In this document: piece after piece, positions 36,641 to 46,989 of the stretch
How positions within the stretch are numbered: position 1 is the stretch's first letter
Layout: each line of letters opens with the position of its first letter
Source of the DNA: Leptospira wolbachii serovar Codice str. CDC
GTDB lineage: Bacteria; Spirochaetota; Leptospiria; Leptospirales; Leptospiraceae
NCBI RefSeq assembly: GCF_000332515.2
Contig: NZ_AOGZ02000008.1
Coordinates: 366,366-430,365, forward strand
DNA length: 64,000 nt
Reading direction: 5' to 3'
Program-made: the position numbers and the translations under genes
Notes under the pieces: generated by a model
What the model was told of the DNA's origin: nothing
Seen by the model: only the letters and a program-made list of their open reading frames with translations
The model's database searches: none

Positions 36641-37099
36641 ATGACTAGAGAACTTCCTAAACGTTTTCGCTCGGTTCGCTACTTTGATCGGATCAGTTCT
36701 GAAATCGCAGAAATTGTACGTTTGGAGATGGAAAAGTTAGGTTACCCTGGCCTTACTACATCACATTTTGAAATCCTAACCTTTCTTTTGCGAAGTTCTG
36801 TTCCTATCAATATGACGCAAGTTGCTAAAACCATTGAAAAAACAAAGCCAACGTGCACCGTACTCGTAAATCGTTTGGTAAAGGAAGGTCTTGTGGAACG
36901 AAATCCTTCTCCGAGCGATGGAAGGGAATGGGCTCTTTTGTTATCAAAGGACGGAAAAAAAATTCGCCAAAAAATAGTTACAATTTCGGCAAAACTTCTG
37001 TCCTTACAAACCTGGGGAATCTCTAAAGAAAACGAGGATATTTTGTATCCTATCCTCGATCAAATTTACAAACACATACGTAAGAAAAAAGAAAGCTAA
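36641..37099 (+). CDS. MarR-family transcriptional regulator
   Basis: 152 residues with the winged-helix layout of MarR: dimerisation helices at both ends, LTTSHFEILTFLL, the recognition helix region INMTQVAKTIEKTKPTCTVLVNRLVKEGLVER, and the wing PSDGREWALLLSKDGKKI. It follows pepP by 35 bp and ends 26 bp from the convergent crotonase gene, whose leader contains a perfect GTTAGA-TG-TCTAAC palindrome. I infer that this MarR binds that site and represses the crotonase gene, perhaps releasing it on an acyl-CoA or aromatic acid; this is not shown by the sequence. No similar palindrome lies before marR itself. Confidence 0.9.
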   Translation: MTRELPKRFRSVRYFDRISSEIAEIVRLEMEKLGYPGLTTSHFEILTFLLRSSVPINMTQVAKTIEKTKPTCTVLVNRLVKEGLVERNPSPSDGREWALLLSKDGKKIRQKIVTISAKLLSLQTWGISKENEDILYPILDQIYKHIRKKKES

Positions 37100-37125
37100 G
37101 CTAAAAGAAAGAAGCTTATAATTTC

Positions 37126-37884
37126 TTATGAGGTAAAGACAGGCCTTCTCACTTGCACCGAAGCAGAAATTCCTTCCTGTGCATCTTTGGATTGGATACT
37201 TTGGATGGTTGCTTTGATGTCTGTTTCTATGAGTGCCAATAGATCCTTCTTTACATTCAATATTCCCGCTTTTGTATCTTTCATAGCAGAGAGAGAATTC
37301 TTTTTAAGTTTGGTTTGTAAGGACTTAGATTTTTTCTTTAAATCATCTTCGTTTGCGACAATTTCTTCAAACAAAGTTGGCATCTCTTTTGCTTTGAAGG
37401 CATCACCTAACAAAACGTGACGTTTTGCTGTATCATAACCAACAGCTTCTCCCATCAGTGCATAGATAAAAGAGGGGACTTGGATTCCGATCTTTACTTC
37501 GGGCAAACCAAAGCGGATGTCTTCTGTAACAAAACGATAGTCGCAAACAAGAGCTAACATCGCCCCGTAACCGAGAGCATGGCCTGAAATCTCCGCAATG
37601 GTAGGTACTGGAAGAGTATATAGTCCCTTTAAATTTTCATAAAAAAGACTTAAAAATGGCGCCAGGTCTTTTGACATATCCATAGTGCTGACAGTAGTTA
37701 GGTCGAGACCCAAAGAAAAAGTTCCGGGTGAATCACTTTTTAAAACTATAACTTTGGAATTAGATTCCTTTGCTGATTGGATTACTTTTTTTAAGGCCAA
37801 AAACGATTCGTTAGAGAAACTGTTCTTGTCATTAATTCCCAATCGGATAAAACCGATTCCGTCTACTTCTTCGAATGAAATCAT
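37126..37884 (-). CDS. Enoyl-CoA hydratase/isomerase (crotonase) family protein
   Basis: 252 residues. The crotonase fold is clear: FSLGLDLTTVS (first oxyanion-hole block), PTIAEISGHALGYGAMLALVCDYRFVTEDIRFGLPEVKIGI (second block with GxG). The Glu pair used by hydratases is not both present: the first is replaced in HALGYGAMLAL, while Glu in GLPEVKIG is kept, which fits an isomerase or another crotonase reaction better than hydratase. ATG 37884 has AGAGGA 6 bp upstream. A 14-bp palindrome lies 18 bp before the start, so it is likely under MarR control. It may act in fatty-acid degradation. Confidence 0.85.
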   Translation of the reverse strand: MISFEEVDGIGFIRLGINDKNSFSNESFLALKKVIQSAKESNSKVIVLKSDSPGTFSLGLDLTTVSTMDMSKDLAPFLSLFYENLKGLYTLPVPTIAEISGHALGYGAMLALVCDYRFVTEDIRFGLPEVKIGIQVPSFIYALMGEAVGYDTAKRHVLLGDAFKAKEMPTLFEEIVANEDDLKKKSKSLQTKLKKNSLSAMKDTKAGILNVKKDLLALIETDIKATIQSIQSKDAQEGISASVQVRRPVFTS

Positions 37885-37901
37885 CTGAATCCTCTAAAAT
37901 G

Positions 37902-37915
37902 GTTAGATGTCTAAC
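37902..37915. promoter_or_regulatory. Perfect palindrome, probable MarR-family operator
   Basis: GTTAGA-TG-TCTAAC is fully symmetric and lies between the crotonase start (37884) and the end of the upstream amidohydrolase gene. A weak minus-strand TTGTCG-17 bp-ATTAGT element sits immediately upstream, so a bound dimer would cover the transcription start. The nearest regulator gene is marR at 36641-37099. Confidence 0.65.
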
Positions 37916-37954
37916 TAATGGAGTGAGGCTAAAAAACGACAAGAGTAATTTTCT

Positions 37955-39136
37955 TTATTTGGAATTTAAAAGGTAGGTTTTAATGACTTCTTTCATGACA
38001 GCAAGGCCGATGGGAAGTGCATCTTCATCAAAATCAAAAAAGGAACTGTGGTGTGGATGCACAAGGCCTTTGGATTCGTTTCTAGAACCGATAAAAAAAT
38101 AACATCCAGGTCGTTCCATAAGGAAGGCTGAAAAGTCTTCCCCACCCATAGTTCGAGTATTTTCTTCTGTGAGAGAGTCCTCTCCTAAAACATTCTTTGC
38201 GGCGGTTCTTACGATATCAGCCATAGTAGGATCATTGATTGTGGGTTTGTCGATACGGTTGTATTCGAACTCAATTTTGGCACCAAATCCAGAAGCAACT
38301 TGTTCTACGAGTGCCGCCATTTGTTTGGGAATCATTTCATATACAGATTTGGAATAGGTTCTTACCGTTCCATGGAGAGTGGCCGTTTCCGGAATCACAT
38401 TGAAAGCATTTCCTGAATGAAAGGATCCCACCGTCACCACACAAGGCTCTAGGGGATCCACGTTCCGAGATACTAGTGTTTGTAAGGCAGTCACTAAATA
38501 GGAGCCGACAACAATAGGATCTACTGTATGTTGGGGCATGGCCCCGTGGCCAGAGGTGCCCTTCACCGTGATTTTGAATTCATCTACAGAAGCCATCATG
38601 GTTCCGTTCACAACTCCGACTTTCCCGAGATCAATATGATTCCAAACATGGAGGGCAAATACAGAATCCACTTTGTAACGGTCTAAAATCCCCGAGGCAA
38701 TCATCCGATCGGCCCCAGAGCCACCTTCCTCAGCGGGTTGGAAACAAAGAAGCACACGACCTCTCGGAACAAATTCCGAAAATGCAGTTTTTAATTCGGA
38801 AGAGAGAGCCATAAGGATGCTTGTATGTCCATCGTGGCCACAAGCATGCATCTTTCCTGGTGTTTTACTTTTGTATTCGTGATTATTTTCTTCATGGATC
38901 GGAAGGGCATCCATATCAGCTCGGACAAGCACAGTTTTTCCTGGAATTCCTGAATCAAAAAGGGCAACAAGGCCAGTCTCTGCGATCCCCGATTCCACCT
39001 GAAAATCTAAAGATTCCAAATGAGCTATTACAAAAGAGGCAGTTTCTCGTTCTTCATATTTGAGCTCAGGGAACTGATGGAAGGTTCGTCTATAACGAAC
39101 CATCTCCTCTTTACGATCTGTGGGATAAACTTTCAT
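37955..39136 (-). CDS. M20-family amidohydrolase (hippurate/N-acyl-amino-acid hydrolase type)
   Basis: 393 residues. The metal site is intact: [13 protein letters not shown] (Asp/His), [15 protein letters not shown] (Glu-Glu pair), VFALHVWNH (His) and [29 protein letters not shown] marks the dimerisation domain. Members hydrolyse N-acyl or N-aryl amides, or N-acetyl-diaminopimelate and related compounds; the substrate is not evident. It is preceded by the TolC-like gene with a 4-bp overlap (39133-39136) and followed by the MarR-type operator, so it probably belongs to the TolC transcript. Confidence 0.9.
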   Translation of the reverse strand: MKVYPTDRKEEMVRYRRTFHQFPELKYEERETASFVIAHLESLDFQVESGIAETGLVALFDSGIPGKTVLVRADMDALPIHEENNHEYKSKTPGKMHACGHDGHTSILMALSSELKTAFSEFVPRGRVLLCFQPAEEGGSGADRMIASGILDRYKVDSVFALHVWNHIDLGKVGVVNGTMMASVDEFKITVKGTSGHGAMPQHTVDPIVVGSYLVTALQTLVSRNVDPLEPCVVTVGSFHSGNAFNVIPETATLHGTVRTYSKSVYEMIPKQMAALVEQVASGFGAKIEFEYNRIDKPTINDPTMADIVRTAAKNVLGEDSLTEENTRTMGGEDFSAFLMERPGCYFFIGSRNESKGLVHPHHSSFFDFDEDALPIGLAVMKEVIKTYLLNSK

Positions 39137-40818
39137 AGTTTGTCGGTTTCTTGTTTGGCTCTCTTTTCAACTTCTTCCAAAATAGTATAGAGATCGAGTC
39201 CATATTTCTCAAAAAGAGAATTTTTTGCCAACTCATAACGAACTAAATTGATATTAAAATTGATCTTAGCTTGTGTCACCGCAAGTTCTACATTCGCCAA
39301 ACTATCTAAGGCATTCTTTACGTTAACAGCCGTATAACGACCTTGGCGAAAACGTTCCATAAGACCATTGTAGAAAATTTCAGTTTCTTTACGGGTTTTC
39401 ATTAGGTCTCTTAGTAAGGCGTGGCTTGCAATCAGTGCTTCATGACGATTATCAATTTCTTGAGTAATTTCTTGTTCCAAGTTTTGGATTTTCATCTCGT
39501 TCACTTTGAGATTTGTTTCCGCATCTCGAATTCCAGCCTTGATCCCTAAATCCCAAAGGGGATAGGACATCTTTAACTCCGCCAAAATCTGTGGGTAGTT
39601 GAAGGAAGTGATTCCCCTTTGGCGAGCAATGAAATTCTCCTGAGGAGAAAGGAAATTTTGTCCAATGGAACTATAAGAAAACGTGGCAAGTAGAGACGGA
39701 TCATCTTCGGCAAGAGCTGTGTTCAGTGCAAGTTTAGCAATTTCTCTTTCTCTTTTTAAGATGAGGTAGTCTGTTCTACGAGAAAGAGCATATTCTTTGT
39801 CAGCTTTTAAATTGATTCCTGTGGGTAAGGTTTCACTTAAGTCAGTGACCCCTTCAATGGAAGATCCCGTATCTACATTTAAAATCCGAACTAAATTTCT
39901 TTCGGCTTCAATACGGTCTACTTTTGCTTTTTCTAGTAGGGACTGTGTTCGTAAGTATGCCTGGTTCCACTGATTGACTTCAAATCCTTCTGAAAGTCCA
40001 AGTCCAGTTTTACGCAAAGTCAAACGTCGGATCTCTTCCGTATTTTTGGAAACCTTTTCGTAAGTGGCAATTCGAGAATCTACAATACTCAGTGACCAGT
40101 AGTCTACGAGAATCTTTACTACAAGCTGTGTTAGCATGTTGATATAGTTTTCACGAACCAGCAAGGTTTGGTTTTTTAGAAGTTTTTCTTTATCTTCTTC
40201 GTTTTTGCCAAATCCATATTTGAGAAGTTCTTGGGAAAGAGTCGCAGAAACTGCGCTCGTATACATGGGAGGAGCTGCCAGTAAACTTGCAAAACCCGCA
40301 GTCTGTGAATTGGGATTTTCAAATGCGTTTACATCATAACGAATGCTGCTGATTTCTGTTTTGAAATAAGTACCTGTTTTGAACTGTTTTTCCACGCCGG
40401 CAGAGATTTTATCTTGGGAGCGAATCGTTCCCGCAAAGATGTTGTTTCGGTTATCAGGAAAGAGCTGTTTGGATGATTGGATACTGGCCAATGCCTTCCA
40501 ACTGTATTTAGACTCATTTTTCCATTCGGAACTGTCTGCTTTCACAATTTCCAATTTAGCATTTTGAACAATGGTATTGTTTTCAATTACCTGTTCGATG
40601 GCTTGTGAAATGCTGAGGCGTAGTTTTTTTCCCGGTTGGAGAGAATCCGGAATCGTATTGCCGTTTTCCCATTGGGCGAGCTGCATCCGTTTTACATCTT
40701 CGTCAAAGTCTGATTCTGCGAAAACAGGGAAACTAAGAAGACTAAAAGATATTAACCAGCTGGTCAACTTTCGGAAATTTATGCGAAAATATGGGGAAGA
40801 AAAATTGTGACTGTTCAA
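39133..40818 (-). CDS. TolC-family outer membrane efflux protein
   Basis: 561 residues from TTG 40818; the frame stays open to a TTG at 40872 and a third TTG lies just before the signal core, so the start is uncertain. The signal peptide is [15 protein letters not shown]. The protein then shows two structural repeats of the outer-membrane-factor family: [24 protein letters not shown] and a matching C-terminal half ending [41 protein letters not shown]. It would form the exit duct of a tripartite pump or a type I secretion system. No membrane-fusion protein or pump gene is adjacent; the gene is linked only to the M20 hydrolase. Confidence 0.85.
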   Translation of the reverse strand: MNSHNFSSPYFRINFRKLTSWLISFSLLSFPVFAESDFDEDVKRMQLAQWENGNTIPDSLQPGKKLRLSISQAIEQVIENNTIVQNAKLEIVKADSSEWKNESKYSWKALASIQSSKQLFPDNRNNIFAGTIRSQDKISAGVEKQFKTGTYFKTEISSIRYDVNAFENPNSQTAGFASLLAAPPMYTSAVSATLSQELLKYGFGKNEEDKEKLLKNQTLLVRENYINMLTQLVVKILVDYWSLSIVDSRIATYEKVSKNTEEIRRLTLRKTGLGLSEGFEVNQWNQAYLRTQSLLEKAKVDRIEAERNLVRILNVDTGSSIEGVTDLSETLPTGINLKADKEYALSRRTDYLILKREREIAKLALNTALAEDDPSLLATFSYSSIGQNFLSPQENFIARQRGITSFNYPQILAELKMSYPLWDLGIKAGIRDAETNLKVNEMKIQNLEQEITQEIDNRHEALIASHALLRDLMKTRKETEIFYNGLMERFRQGRYTAVNVKNALDSLANVELAVTQAKINFNINLVRYELAKNSLFEKYGLDLYTILEEVEKRAKQETDKL

Positions 40819-40927
40819 TGGAAATTTCTTAAACCCCTTACTCAGACAAGATGAAAAAATCAATGTTGTCAATCAACCTAAAATGTAAAAAGCTACGTGA
40901 AGAAACCTTAGTTTCTGGGAGAGCAGT

Positions 40928-42997
40928 GTGGCAAATATGTCGAAAAAACCGAATCGTTTGGTTCATGAAAAAAGTCCTTATCTGTTACAACATGCACACA
41001 ATCCCGTGGATTGGTTTCCCTGGGGAGTGGAAGCCTTCGAAAAGGCCCAAAAAGAAGATAAAATCATCCTTTTGTCCATTGGATATTCGACCTGTCACTG
41101 GTGCCATGTGATGGAACGGGAATCATTTGAAGATGATTCCACAGCGGAAGTCTTAAATCGTGATTTCGTATGCATCAAGTTAGACAGGGAAGAACGTCCC
41201 GACATAGATAAAATTTATATGGATGCACTCCATGCGATGGGAACGCAAGGAGGGTGGCCACTCAATATGTTTCTCACGCCTAGTAAAGAACCCATCCTTG
41301 GTGGTACCTATTTTCCTCCTGAAAATCGCTACGGAAAACGCAGTTTCAAAGAGGTTCTTCGCCTAGTTTCCGAGGCATGGAAGAACCAAAGGGAGGAACT
41401 GATCACTGCCGCTTCCGATTTAACGAAATACTTACAAGATAACGAAACAAGAACCAATGAGGGTAAAGTTCCGGGAACAGAAATCATCGAAAATAATTTC
41501 GGACGATACCTACAAGTATATGATAAAGAGCTTTTTGGGTTCAAAACAAATACGGTAAATAAATTTCCACCCAGTATGGCACTTAGTTTTCTTGTGGAAT
41601 ACGGCTTACGAAAAGAGGAACCAAGAGCCTTGGAGATGGCTTTTAACACGGCGTATGCTATGAAGTTTGGTGGGATTTACGACCAAGTGGGTGGCGGAAT
41701 TTGCCGTTATGCGACGGATCATGAATGGCTTGTACCCCATTTTGAAAAAATGTTGTATGACAATTCCTTATATGTAGAAGCACTTTCATTATTGTTTAAA
41801 GCCACTAAAGATACATTCTTTTTAGATGTAATCAGAGAAATTGTAAATTACATTCGAAGGGATATGACTTTGGAATCGGGAGGCATCGCCAGTGCGGAAG
41901 ATGCGGATTCCGAAGGAGAAGAAGGAAAGTTTTATCTTTGGAACCATTCGGAATTCAGCTCGATTGTTCCTGAAGAAGAAATCCAAGGATTTTGGAATGT
42001 CACTGAAGAAGGTAATTTTGAACACAAAAACATCCTCAATCTCTATTGGAAGGGGAAAAACCCTTTTGTAGAGGGAATCCATTTTAAACCAGAGTTTGTA
42101 GATAAATTGGAGTCAGCCAAATCTAAGTTACTCGCAGCTCGCAACAAACGCATTCGTCCCTTACGAGACGACAAAGTTTTGACTTCCTGGAATTGCCTGT
42201 GGATCCGAGCCCTTCTTTCTGCTTATGAAGTTTCAGGTGATAAAGAATATTTGACTGATGCCAAAAAAATCTATCAGTTTCTCACAAAGAATTTGGTCGC
42301 AGAAGACGGCTCTATTCTCAGACGTTATCGCGACGGAGAGGCCAAATACTTTGGAACGCTTCCTGATTATGCAGAATTTCTTTGGGTCTCATTCAAACTC
42401 TTCCAATTGGCTGAAGATCTGGAAGCCTATACAAAGGGAAAACGATCTTTGGAATATTTATTTTCTCATTTTGAATCTAAAGTGGGACCATATTACGAAT
42501 CCTTTCATGGAAATGAAGATTTACTAGTGAGAACCATGGAAGGTTATGATGGTGTGGAACCTTCCGGGAATTCCACAGTCTTACATCTGTTTCATCTTTT
42601 ACATTCCTGGGGTTTTCAAGGAATCGATTTACAAACAAAAGCAAATTCGATTTTTGCATACTTTCTACCAGAGCTCACTCAAAACTCGCTTAGTTATCCT
42701 TCCATGATTTCAGCATTCCAGAAATTCCAATACCCGTCGAAGGAAGTCCTCGTGGTATACAGAGATAAAGATCTTTTGGAAGTGGAATCGATCCGAAAGA
42801 AATTGGGGGAAATCAAAGATCCCAATCTCGTTTGGTTGGTTTTAGAGGAATCTAAGGCAAAGGTTTTGGCACCGGAACTAGAACTTCTTATGGGAAGAAG
42901 TGCAGGTTCTGGAATGTCCTTCTACGTATGTCAAAACTTTGCTTGTGAATTACCTAAGGACAATTGGGAAGAAACACTCGCTCTTATACAGCAATAG
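40928..42997 (+). CDS. YyaL/SSP411-family protein (DUF255 thioredoxin-like plus (alpha/alpha)6 barrel)
   Basis: 689 residues. GTG 40928 has GGGAG at good spacing; ATG 40937 is the other choice. The N-terminal ~160 residues are the thioredoxin-like DUF255 domain: [19 protein letters not shown], then [16 protein letters not shown] with Cys-x2-Cys, [11 protein letters not shown] and [11 protein letters not shown]. The rest is a toroid of helices like N-acylglucosamine 2-epimerases ([35 protein letters not shown]). The family runs from bacteria to man (SPATA20); its biochemical role is unsettled. It is a single gene whose end overlaps rsfS by 14 bp. Confidence 0.92.
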   Translation: MANMSKKPNRLVHEKSPYLLQHAHNPVDWFPWGVEAFEKAQKEDKIILLSIGYSTCHWCHVMERESFEDDSTAEVLNRDFVCIKLDREERPDIDKIYMDALHAMGTQGGWPLNMFLTPSKEPILGGTYFPPENRYGKRSFKEVLRLVSEAWKNQREELITAASDLTKYLQDNETRTNEGKVPGTEIIENNFGRYLQVYDKELFGFKTNTVNKFPPSMALSFLVEYGLRKEEPRALEMAFNTAYAMKFGGIYDQVGGGICRYATDHEWLVPHFEKMLYDNSLYVEALSLLFKATKDTFFLDVIREIVNYIRRDMTLESGGIASAEDADSEGEEGKFYLWNHSEFSSIVPEEEIQGFWNVTEEGNFEHKNILNLYWKGKNPFVEGIHFKPEFVDKLESAKSKLLAARNKRIRPLRDDKVLTSWNCLWIRALLSAYEVSGDKEYLTDAKKIYQFLTKNLVAEDGSILRRYRDGEAKYFGTLPDYAEFLWVSFKLFQLAEDLEAYTKGKRSLEYLFSHFESKVGPYYESFHGNEDLLVRTMEGYDGVEPSGNSTVLHLFHLLHSWGFQGIDLQTKANSIFAYFLPELTQNSLSYPSMISAFQKFQYPSKEVLVVYRDKDLLEVESIRKKLGEIKDPNLVWLVLEESKAKVLAPELELLMGRSAGSGMSFYVCQNFACELPKDNWEETLALIQQ

Positions 42998-43349
42998 GAG
43001 CAGCATCACCCCAGAGACGATCTAATGAATAGTAGGTTCTCATTTCGTCCGTCATGATATGTACACAAATTTCGCCGTAATCGAGAAGGATCCATCCTGT
43101 GGCATCTTTCGGAAGGTCGGCAAGATTTTGGCGTTTTACTGCGAGTTTCAAAGGTTTCATGTACTTATCTATGTCCTTTGCGCAAGACCTGCCTTGTGTT
43201 TCTGTTTTCACAGTCGCAAGGACAAATAAAGAAAGATAACTGTGGACATCTTTTAGATCCAGAAACTGAATGTTTTCACATTTTTTATCGATTAATGTCT
43301 GTTTGATTTTTTTGAGATGTTCTAATGTCTCTGCACTGATATTCGGCAT
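42984..43349 (-). CDS. rsfS: Ribosomal silencing factor RsfS (RsfA/Iojap)
   Basis: 121 residues from ATG 43349 (AAGGA upstream; the longer frame to 43400 runs into the LCP gene). Family blocks: [66 protein letters not shown]. It binds ribosomal protein L14 and blocks subunit joining during starvation. It is the last gene of the obgE-proBA-nadD-yqeK-LCP-rsfS operon; nadD-yqeK-rsfS is a widely conserved order. Confidence 0.93.
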   Translation of the reverse strand: MPNISAETLEHLKKIKQTLIDKKCENIQFLDLKDVHSYLSLFVLATVKTETQGRSCAKDIDKYMKPLKLAVKRQNLADLPKDATGWILLDYGEICVHIMTDEMRTYYSLDRLWGDAAPIAV

Positions 43350-43350
43350 T

Positions 43351-44508
43351 TTAGTCCTTGGAATTTTGAAAATCTTCCCCGAGTATGACGGTGGCATCAA
43401 GTCCCAGATCTTTCCTAAGTGCGAAGTAAACCCTTCGTCCTTGGAAGGTATCGGAGATGATATCCGTGTACTGTGTGTTTCCGGAGCGGTTTAAGATGAT
43501 ACTGGATTTAAAACTAGAATCCCAGGCATTGTCAACGGAGAGAACTTTCAGACCCTTATCATTCAGAAGCACCTTCCCGTATCTGGCAAGCCCATTTTTT
43601 GGGGTTCCATTCAGGACTTCAATCCGGGCCCGTTCTCCTTCACTAAAAGAAAGGGACCTAAGTTCGCTTGAAAATTTGTGAAAAGCGACTTTTACCGTCT
43701 CTTCATTTGCTTTTAAAACTTCATCCCGGAATTTGGGTCGTCCCATCGGTTCTCCTGGAACTTCGGAAACACCAAAATGGATCTTTTCCTTTTTCAGAAA
43801 GTCGATCAGCGTTTCCCATTCTTTCAGCGAGAGATTGGTCGTCATTTGAGAATGAAGATAGGCAACACGTTGTTTTCCAAGTAAGTCCTTTTTTTCATGG
43901 ATGGCTTCGAGAACGGTCAACAAAACTGTTTCCTGGATCTCCAAACGACGGATATGAGAAATCATAGAATCGTCAGCAAGTGAACTCATCCAATCAAAAG
44001 TATCTTCTCCATCCAAAATATAAGTTTGTTTGTTTCTTGCGTAATTCTTTGTTATGTGGAGAGATTTAGGTTCAAAAAAGAGATTGAGGCCACCCAGTAA
44101 GTTGACCCAATTTTGGAATTGTTCTTTAGTCCAAACAATTTTAAAAGGGATATTGGAATCTAAAGTATCTTCCAAAACAGATTCCACGTAAGAAGGAGCA
44201 GAACTTCCTTTTTCCTTTAGAGATTTGTCCCCATCATCAAAACTAGTTTTGGGATTCACAAAGAAGAGTGCTGCTTTTTTTTCATTCGGATAAAATTCGG
44301 CATAAAGCGAAAATAAATATTCATCCTTTTCACCTAATACAGAGAAGAGGATAGGCATCCGTTTGCTTTGGGAAAATTTTTGATCTAGGGAAAACCCTGC
44401 CTTAGAACGGAAGATTAAAAAGAGTAGTGCGATCAAAAAGAAAGACCCTGCCGCAATCAAAAGAGTTTTGGCCGGGATGGTTTGTTTTTTAGGTGCTTCA
44501 CGTAACAT
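43351..44508 (-). CDS. LytR-CpsA-Psr-like membrane protein with C-terminal LytR_C domain
   Basis: 385 residues. One membrane helix (about 17-36) leads to an extracytoplasmic LCP-like domain (about 50-280): FFVNPKTSFDDG, LLGGLNLFF, YILDGEDTFDWMSSL, IRRLEIQETVLLTVLEAI. The Arg residues that hold the polyprenyl pyrophosphate in active LCP transferases (RxR before the DSD block) are replaced (MSSLADDSM), so catalysis is doubtful. The LytR_C domain is at about 290-380 (IEVLNGTPKNGLARYG, ILNRSGNTQYTDII). In spirochaetes and many Gram-negatives it lies between yqeK and rsfS, as here. The role is unknown. Confidence 0.78.
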   Translation of the reverse strand: MLREAPKKQTIPAKTLLIAAGSFFLIALLFLIFRSKAGFSLDQKFSQSKRMPILFSVLGEKDEYLFSLYAEFYPNEKKAALFFVNPKTSFDDGDKSLKEKGSSAPSYVESVLEDTLDSNIPFKIVWTKEQFQNWVNLLGGLNLFFEPKSLHITKNYARNKQTYILDGEDTFDWMSSLADDSMISHIRRLEIQETVLLTVLEAIHEKKDLLGKQRVAYLHSQMTTNLSLKEWETLIDFLKKEKIHFGVSEVPGEPMGRPKFRDEVLKANEETVKVAFHKFSSELRSLSFSEGERARIEVLNGTPKNGLARYGKVLLNDKGLKVLSVDNAWDSSFKSSIILNRSGNTQYTDIISDTFQGRRVYFALRKDLGLDATVILGEDFQNSKD

Positions 44509-44511
44509 CTA

Positions 44512-45114
44512 TTAGGTTTCCTTGATATATTGCGCAGATTGATTATACATATAAAAAGTGTTAGGATGGATGACTTCTTTTTTTTCCATCAGAAAGAAAA
44601 TGGTTTGGAAGGCTTTCATAAAAACTCCGTAGTCCAGATTTTCCTCTGTTTTCTTTACCCATTCCATTAGCTCAGGTTGTTTGTAGGCATAGTCAGAACC
44701 CAAAAAATCAGCAGCATACAAGATTTTATCCAAAAGGGAAGGTTCTGAATTACCTAGGGTATGAGAAGAGATAGCTTTCGCTATTTCAGAATCAACAAAA
44801 CCATATTCCTTTTGGAGCCATAAAGGTGCTGAAAAAGCATGTAAAGCTTGAGAAGGAATCCCATCTATATTCACAGCAAATTCTCGAAATAATTCAGAAT
44901 GGACTTCCATCTTTTTTTGTTTGGTGATGTCATGACAAAGTCCTGCAAGATAGGCTTTCTTTGGGTAAGGATAACCATGGACCTTTGCTAAGGACTCTGC
45001 ATAATTTGCCACCCGAAGGATATGTTGGAAACGAGTATCTGTGACTTGAGTGGGGACTTCCTTTTCGAAGAACTGAGTCCATTCGTCTGTAGATGCCATA
45101 GACGTTGGTTTCAT
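44512..45114 (-). CDS. yqeK: HD-domain hydrolase YqeK (symmetrical Ap4A hydrolase type)
   Basis: 200 residues. Metal-binding residues of the HD fold: His31 (RFQHILRVANYAESLA), His61-Asp62 (GLCHDITK), and Asp in YAADFLGSD. YqeK-type enzymes cleave diadenosine tetraphosphate to two ADP. ATG 45114 overlaps the nadD stop by ATGA. The pairing with nadD and rsfS is conserved across many phyla. Confidence 0.9.
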   Translation of the reverse strand: MKPTSMASTDEWTQFFEKEVPTQVTDTRFQHILRVANYAESLAKVHGYPYPKKAYLAGLCHDITKQKKMEVHSELFREFAVNIDGIPSQALHAFSAPLWLQKEYGFVDSEIAKAISSHTLGNSEPSLLDKILYAADFLGSDYAYKQPELMEWVKKTEENLDYGVFMKAFQTIFFLMEKKEVIHPNTFYMYNQSAQYIKET

Positions 45115-45719
45115 AAAACGTTTCCCTGTTTTGCTTTTAAAAATTGCATAGCCAGTACTCTTGTTTTTGGCAAAACAAATTGGCTGCTCCAGTCTCCATT
45201 TGCAACCATTCGGATTTCCGTGCTACTCATGGGGAGAATCGGATTATCTAAAATCAGAACTTGCGATTTAGGAAGGAAAGCCGGAAGCGGGATCTCTTTG
45301 GGATAAGAAGTTTCCCTGCGAACCACAATCAGTTGTTTGGTAGCATTTAGGATTTCAAGATAAGACTTCCATTTATCAAAAGATGCTAAATTGTCTTCGC
45401 CTATCACCAAAGAAAGTGCAGCTTCTGGATGGAGACTTTTTAATACCGTTAGGCTATCAATCGTATAACTTACATTTGCTTGTTTAATTTCTTCATCCCA
45501 AAGAATCACTTTTTCGGAAAGGAGTCCTTCAAATTCAACCAAACAGAGTTTCCAGATTTCTTCCGATGTAAATGACCGTTCGCCTAGTTTAAAAGGAGAA
45601 ACGTAATTAGGACAAACATATAATAGGGCATTCGGATACGATTTGGAAATAGTTTCAATCACATGCCGATGTCCTCGGTGGGGGGGATTGAAACTTCCTC
45701 CAAAAAAAAGAACGTCCAT
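45111..45719 (-). CDS. nadD: Nicotinate-nucleotide adenylyltransferase
   Basis: 202 residues from ATG 45719, which has GAGGA at good spacing and sits 1 bp after the proA stop; an in-frame ATG at 45743 lies inside proA. The nucleotidyltransferase motif FGGSFNPPHRGH opens the protein, and PMSSTEIRM (ISSTxIR) is near the C-terminus. It adenylates nicotinate mononucleotide to deamido-NAD in NAD synthesis. It is the middle gene of the obgE-rsfS operon. Confidence 0.94.
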   Translation of the reverse strand: MDVLFFGGSFNPPHRGHRHVIETISKSYPNALLYVCPNYVSPFKLGERSFTSEEIWKLCLVEFEGLLSEKVILWDEEIKQANVSYTIDSLTVLKSLHPEAALSLVIGEDNLASFDKWKSYLEILNATKQLIVVRRETSYPKEIPLPAFLPKSQVLILDNPILPMSSTEIRMVANGDWSSQFVLPKTRVLAMQFLKAKQGNVL

Positions 45720-45720
45720 T

Positions 45721-46986
45721 TTATCCTCGGACTTGTCCGCCACCCGTTACATACGTAGTAGTTGTAGTTAGGTGGATAAGGCCCATGGGTCCTCGTACAT
45801 GGAGTTTCCCTGTAGAAATTCCGACTTCGGCTCCTAAACCGTATTCACCACCATCATGAAACCGAGTGGAGCAGTTTACAAAGATAGCAGCACTATCCAG
45901 CTCTTGTTGGAACTTTCGAATTTCGGAAACATCTTCTGATAGAATGCATTCGGTATGGCCAGAACTATACTTTCGAATATTATCCATGGCTTCGTTTACA
46001 GAAGCTACAAGCCGAATGCTAAGTCTTGTGTCTAAAAATTCCGTATAAAAATCTTCTTCTGACGCTAGTTTGGCGGAAGAAACTATCTTTTGAATGGACG
46101 CATCCCCAAGAATTTGAATTCCGGAAGCCTCTAACTTTGCGAGTAATCCTGGGATATTAGGATATTCTTTATGGATAAACAAATTTTCTAAGGCATTACA
46201 AACCCCGGGCCTTTGTACTTTGGAGTTCACAAGAATGGGAAGGACAATCTCGGAATTGGCATGGTTCGACAAATATAGATTGGTAACACCTTTGTCATGT
46301 TTAATGACAGGGATTCTACTATGTTCTGATACAAACCGAATGAGAGCTTCACCACCACGAGGAACAATTACATCAATCAAATCTTCCAATTGGAAAAAAG
46401 GAACCATAGCTTCACGGTTTGTATTTTCCACAAAGGTCACTATTTCTTTTGTCACACCTGGAATTTTCGCTTCTTCAATGGCCTGGTGGAATAAAGAAGA
46501 GAGTATTACATTGGAATGAAAGGCCTCGGACCCACCTCGTAGAATACAAGCGTTCCCAGATTTAAAAGAAAGCGAGGCAATATCGATAATGACGTTGGGC
46601 CTAGATTCAAAAATGGTCATCACAACGCCGATTGGCACCCGTTTGGTGAGAAGCTCTAATCCATTGGGTAAGATTGTGCCACGAACCACTTCACCCACAG
46701 GATCGGGAAGGTTTCGAATCTCTTCGATACTCTTTGCCATTGCTGCAATTCGTTTGGAATCTAAAAGAAGGCGGTCCATCATAGCAGAGGAAAGCCCCTT
46801 TTCTTTGCCACTCTTCATATCCAATTGGTTTTTTTCAACGATAGTAGATTCGTTATTTAGTAGAAGTTCTTCCACACGAAGAAGGACAGCATTCTTTTGA
46901 ATGGTGGTGAGACCTTTTAAGGCTCTGCTTGCTAATTTAGCTTTTGTTGCTAATTCTTTTGCATAGTTTGTAAATTCATCTGCCAT
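45721..46986 (-). CDS. proA: Glutamate-5-semialdehyde dehydrogenase (gamma-glutamyl phosphate reductase)
   Basis: 421 residues, typical for ProA. The aldehyde-dehydrogenase fold shows in [30 protein letters not shown], the catalytic-Cys block [11 protein letters not shown], and [20 protein letters not shown]. It makes glutamate-5-semialdehyde from the ProB product during proline synthesis. It follows proB by 3 bp in the same operon and precedes nadD by 1 bp. Confidence 0.95.
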   Translation of the reverse strand: MADEFTNYAKELATKAKLASRALKGLTTIQKNAVLLRVEELLLNNESTIVEKNQLDMKSGKEKGLSSAMMDRLLLDSKRIAAMAKSIEEIRNLPDPVGEVVRGTILPNGLELLTKRVPIGVVMTIFESRPNVIIDIASLSFKSGNACILRGGSEAFHSNVILSSLFHQAIEEAKIPGVTKEIVTFVENTNREAMVPFFQLEDLIDVIVPRGGEALIRFVSEHSRIPVIKHDKGVTNLYLSNHANSEIVLPILVNSKVQRPGVCNALENLFIHKEYPNIPGLLAKLEASGIQILGDASIQKIVSSAKLASEEDFYTEFLDTRLSIRLVASVNEAMDNIRKYSSGHTECILSEDVSEIRKFQQELDSAAIFVNCSTRFHDGGEYGLGAEVGISTGKLHVRGPMGLIHLTTTTTYVTGGGQVRG

Positions 46987-46989
46987 AGT

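Noticed and set aside
40855..40872. TTGACA on the minus strand before the TolC gene as a promoter
   Set aside because: No plausible -10 hexamer lies 16-18 bp away, and it may instead be part of the coding frame.
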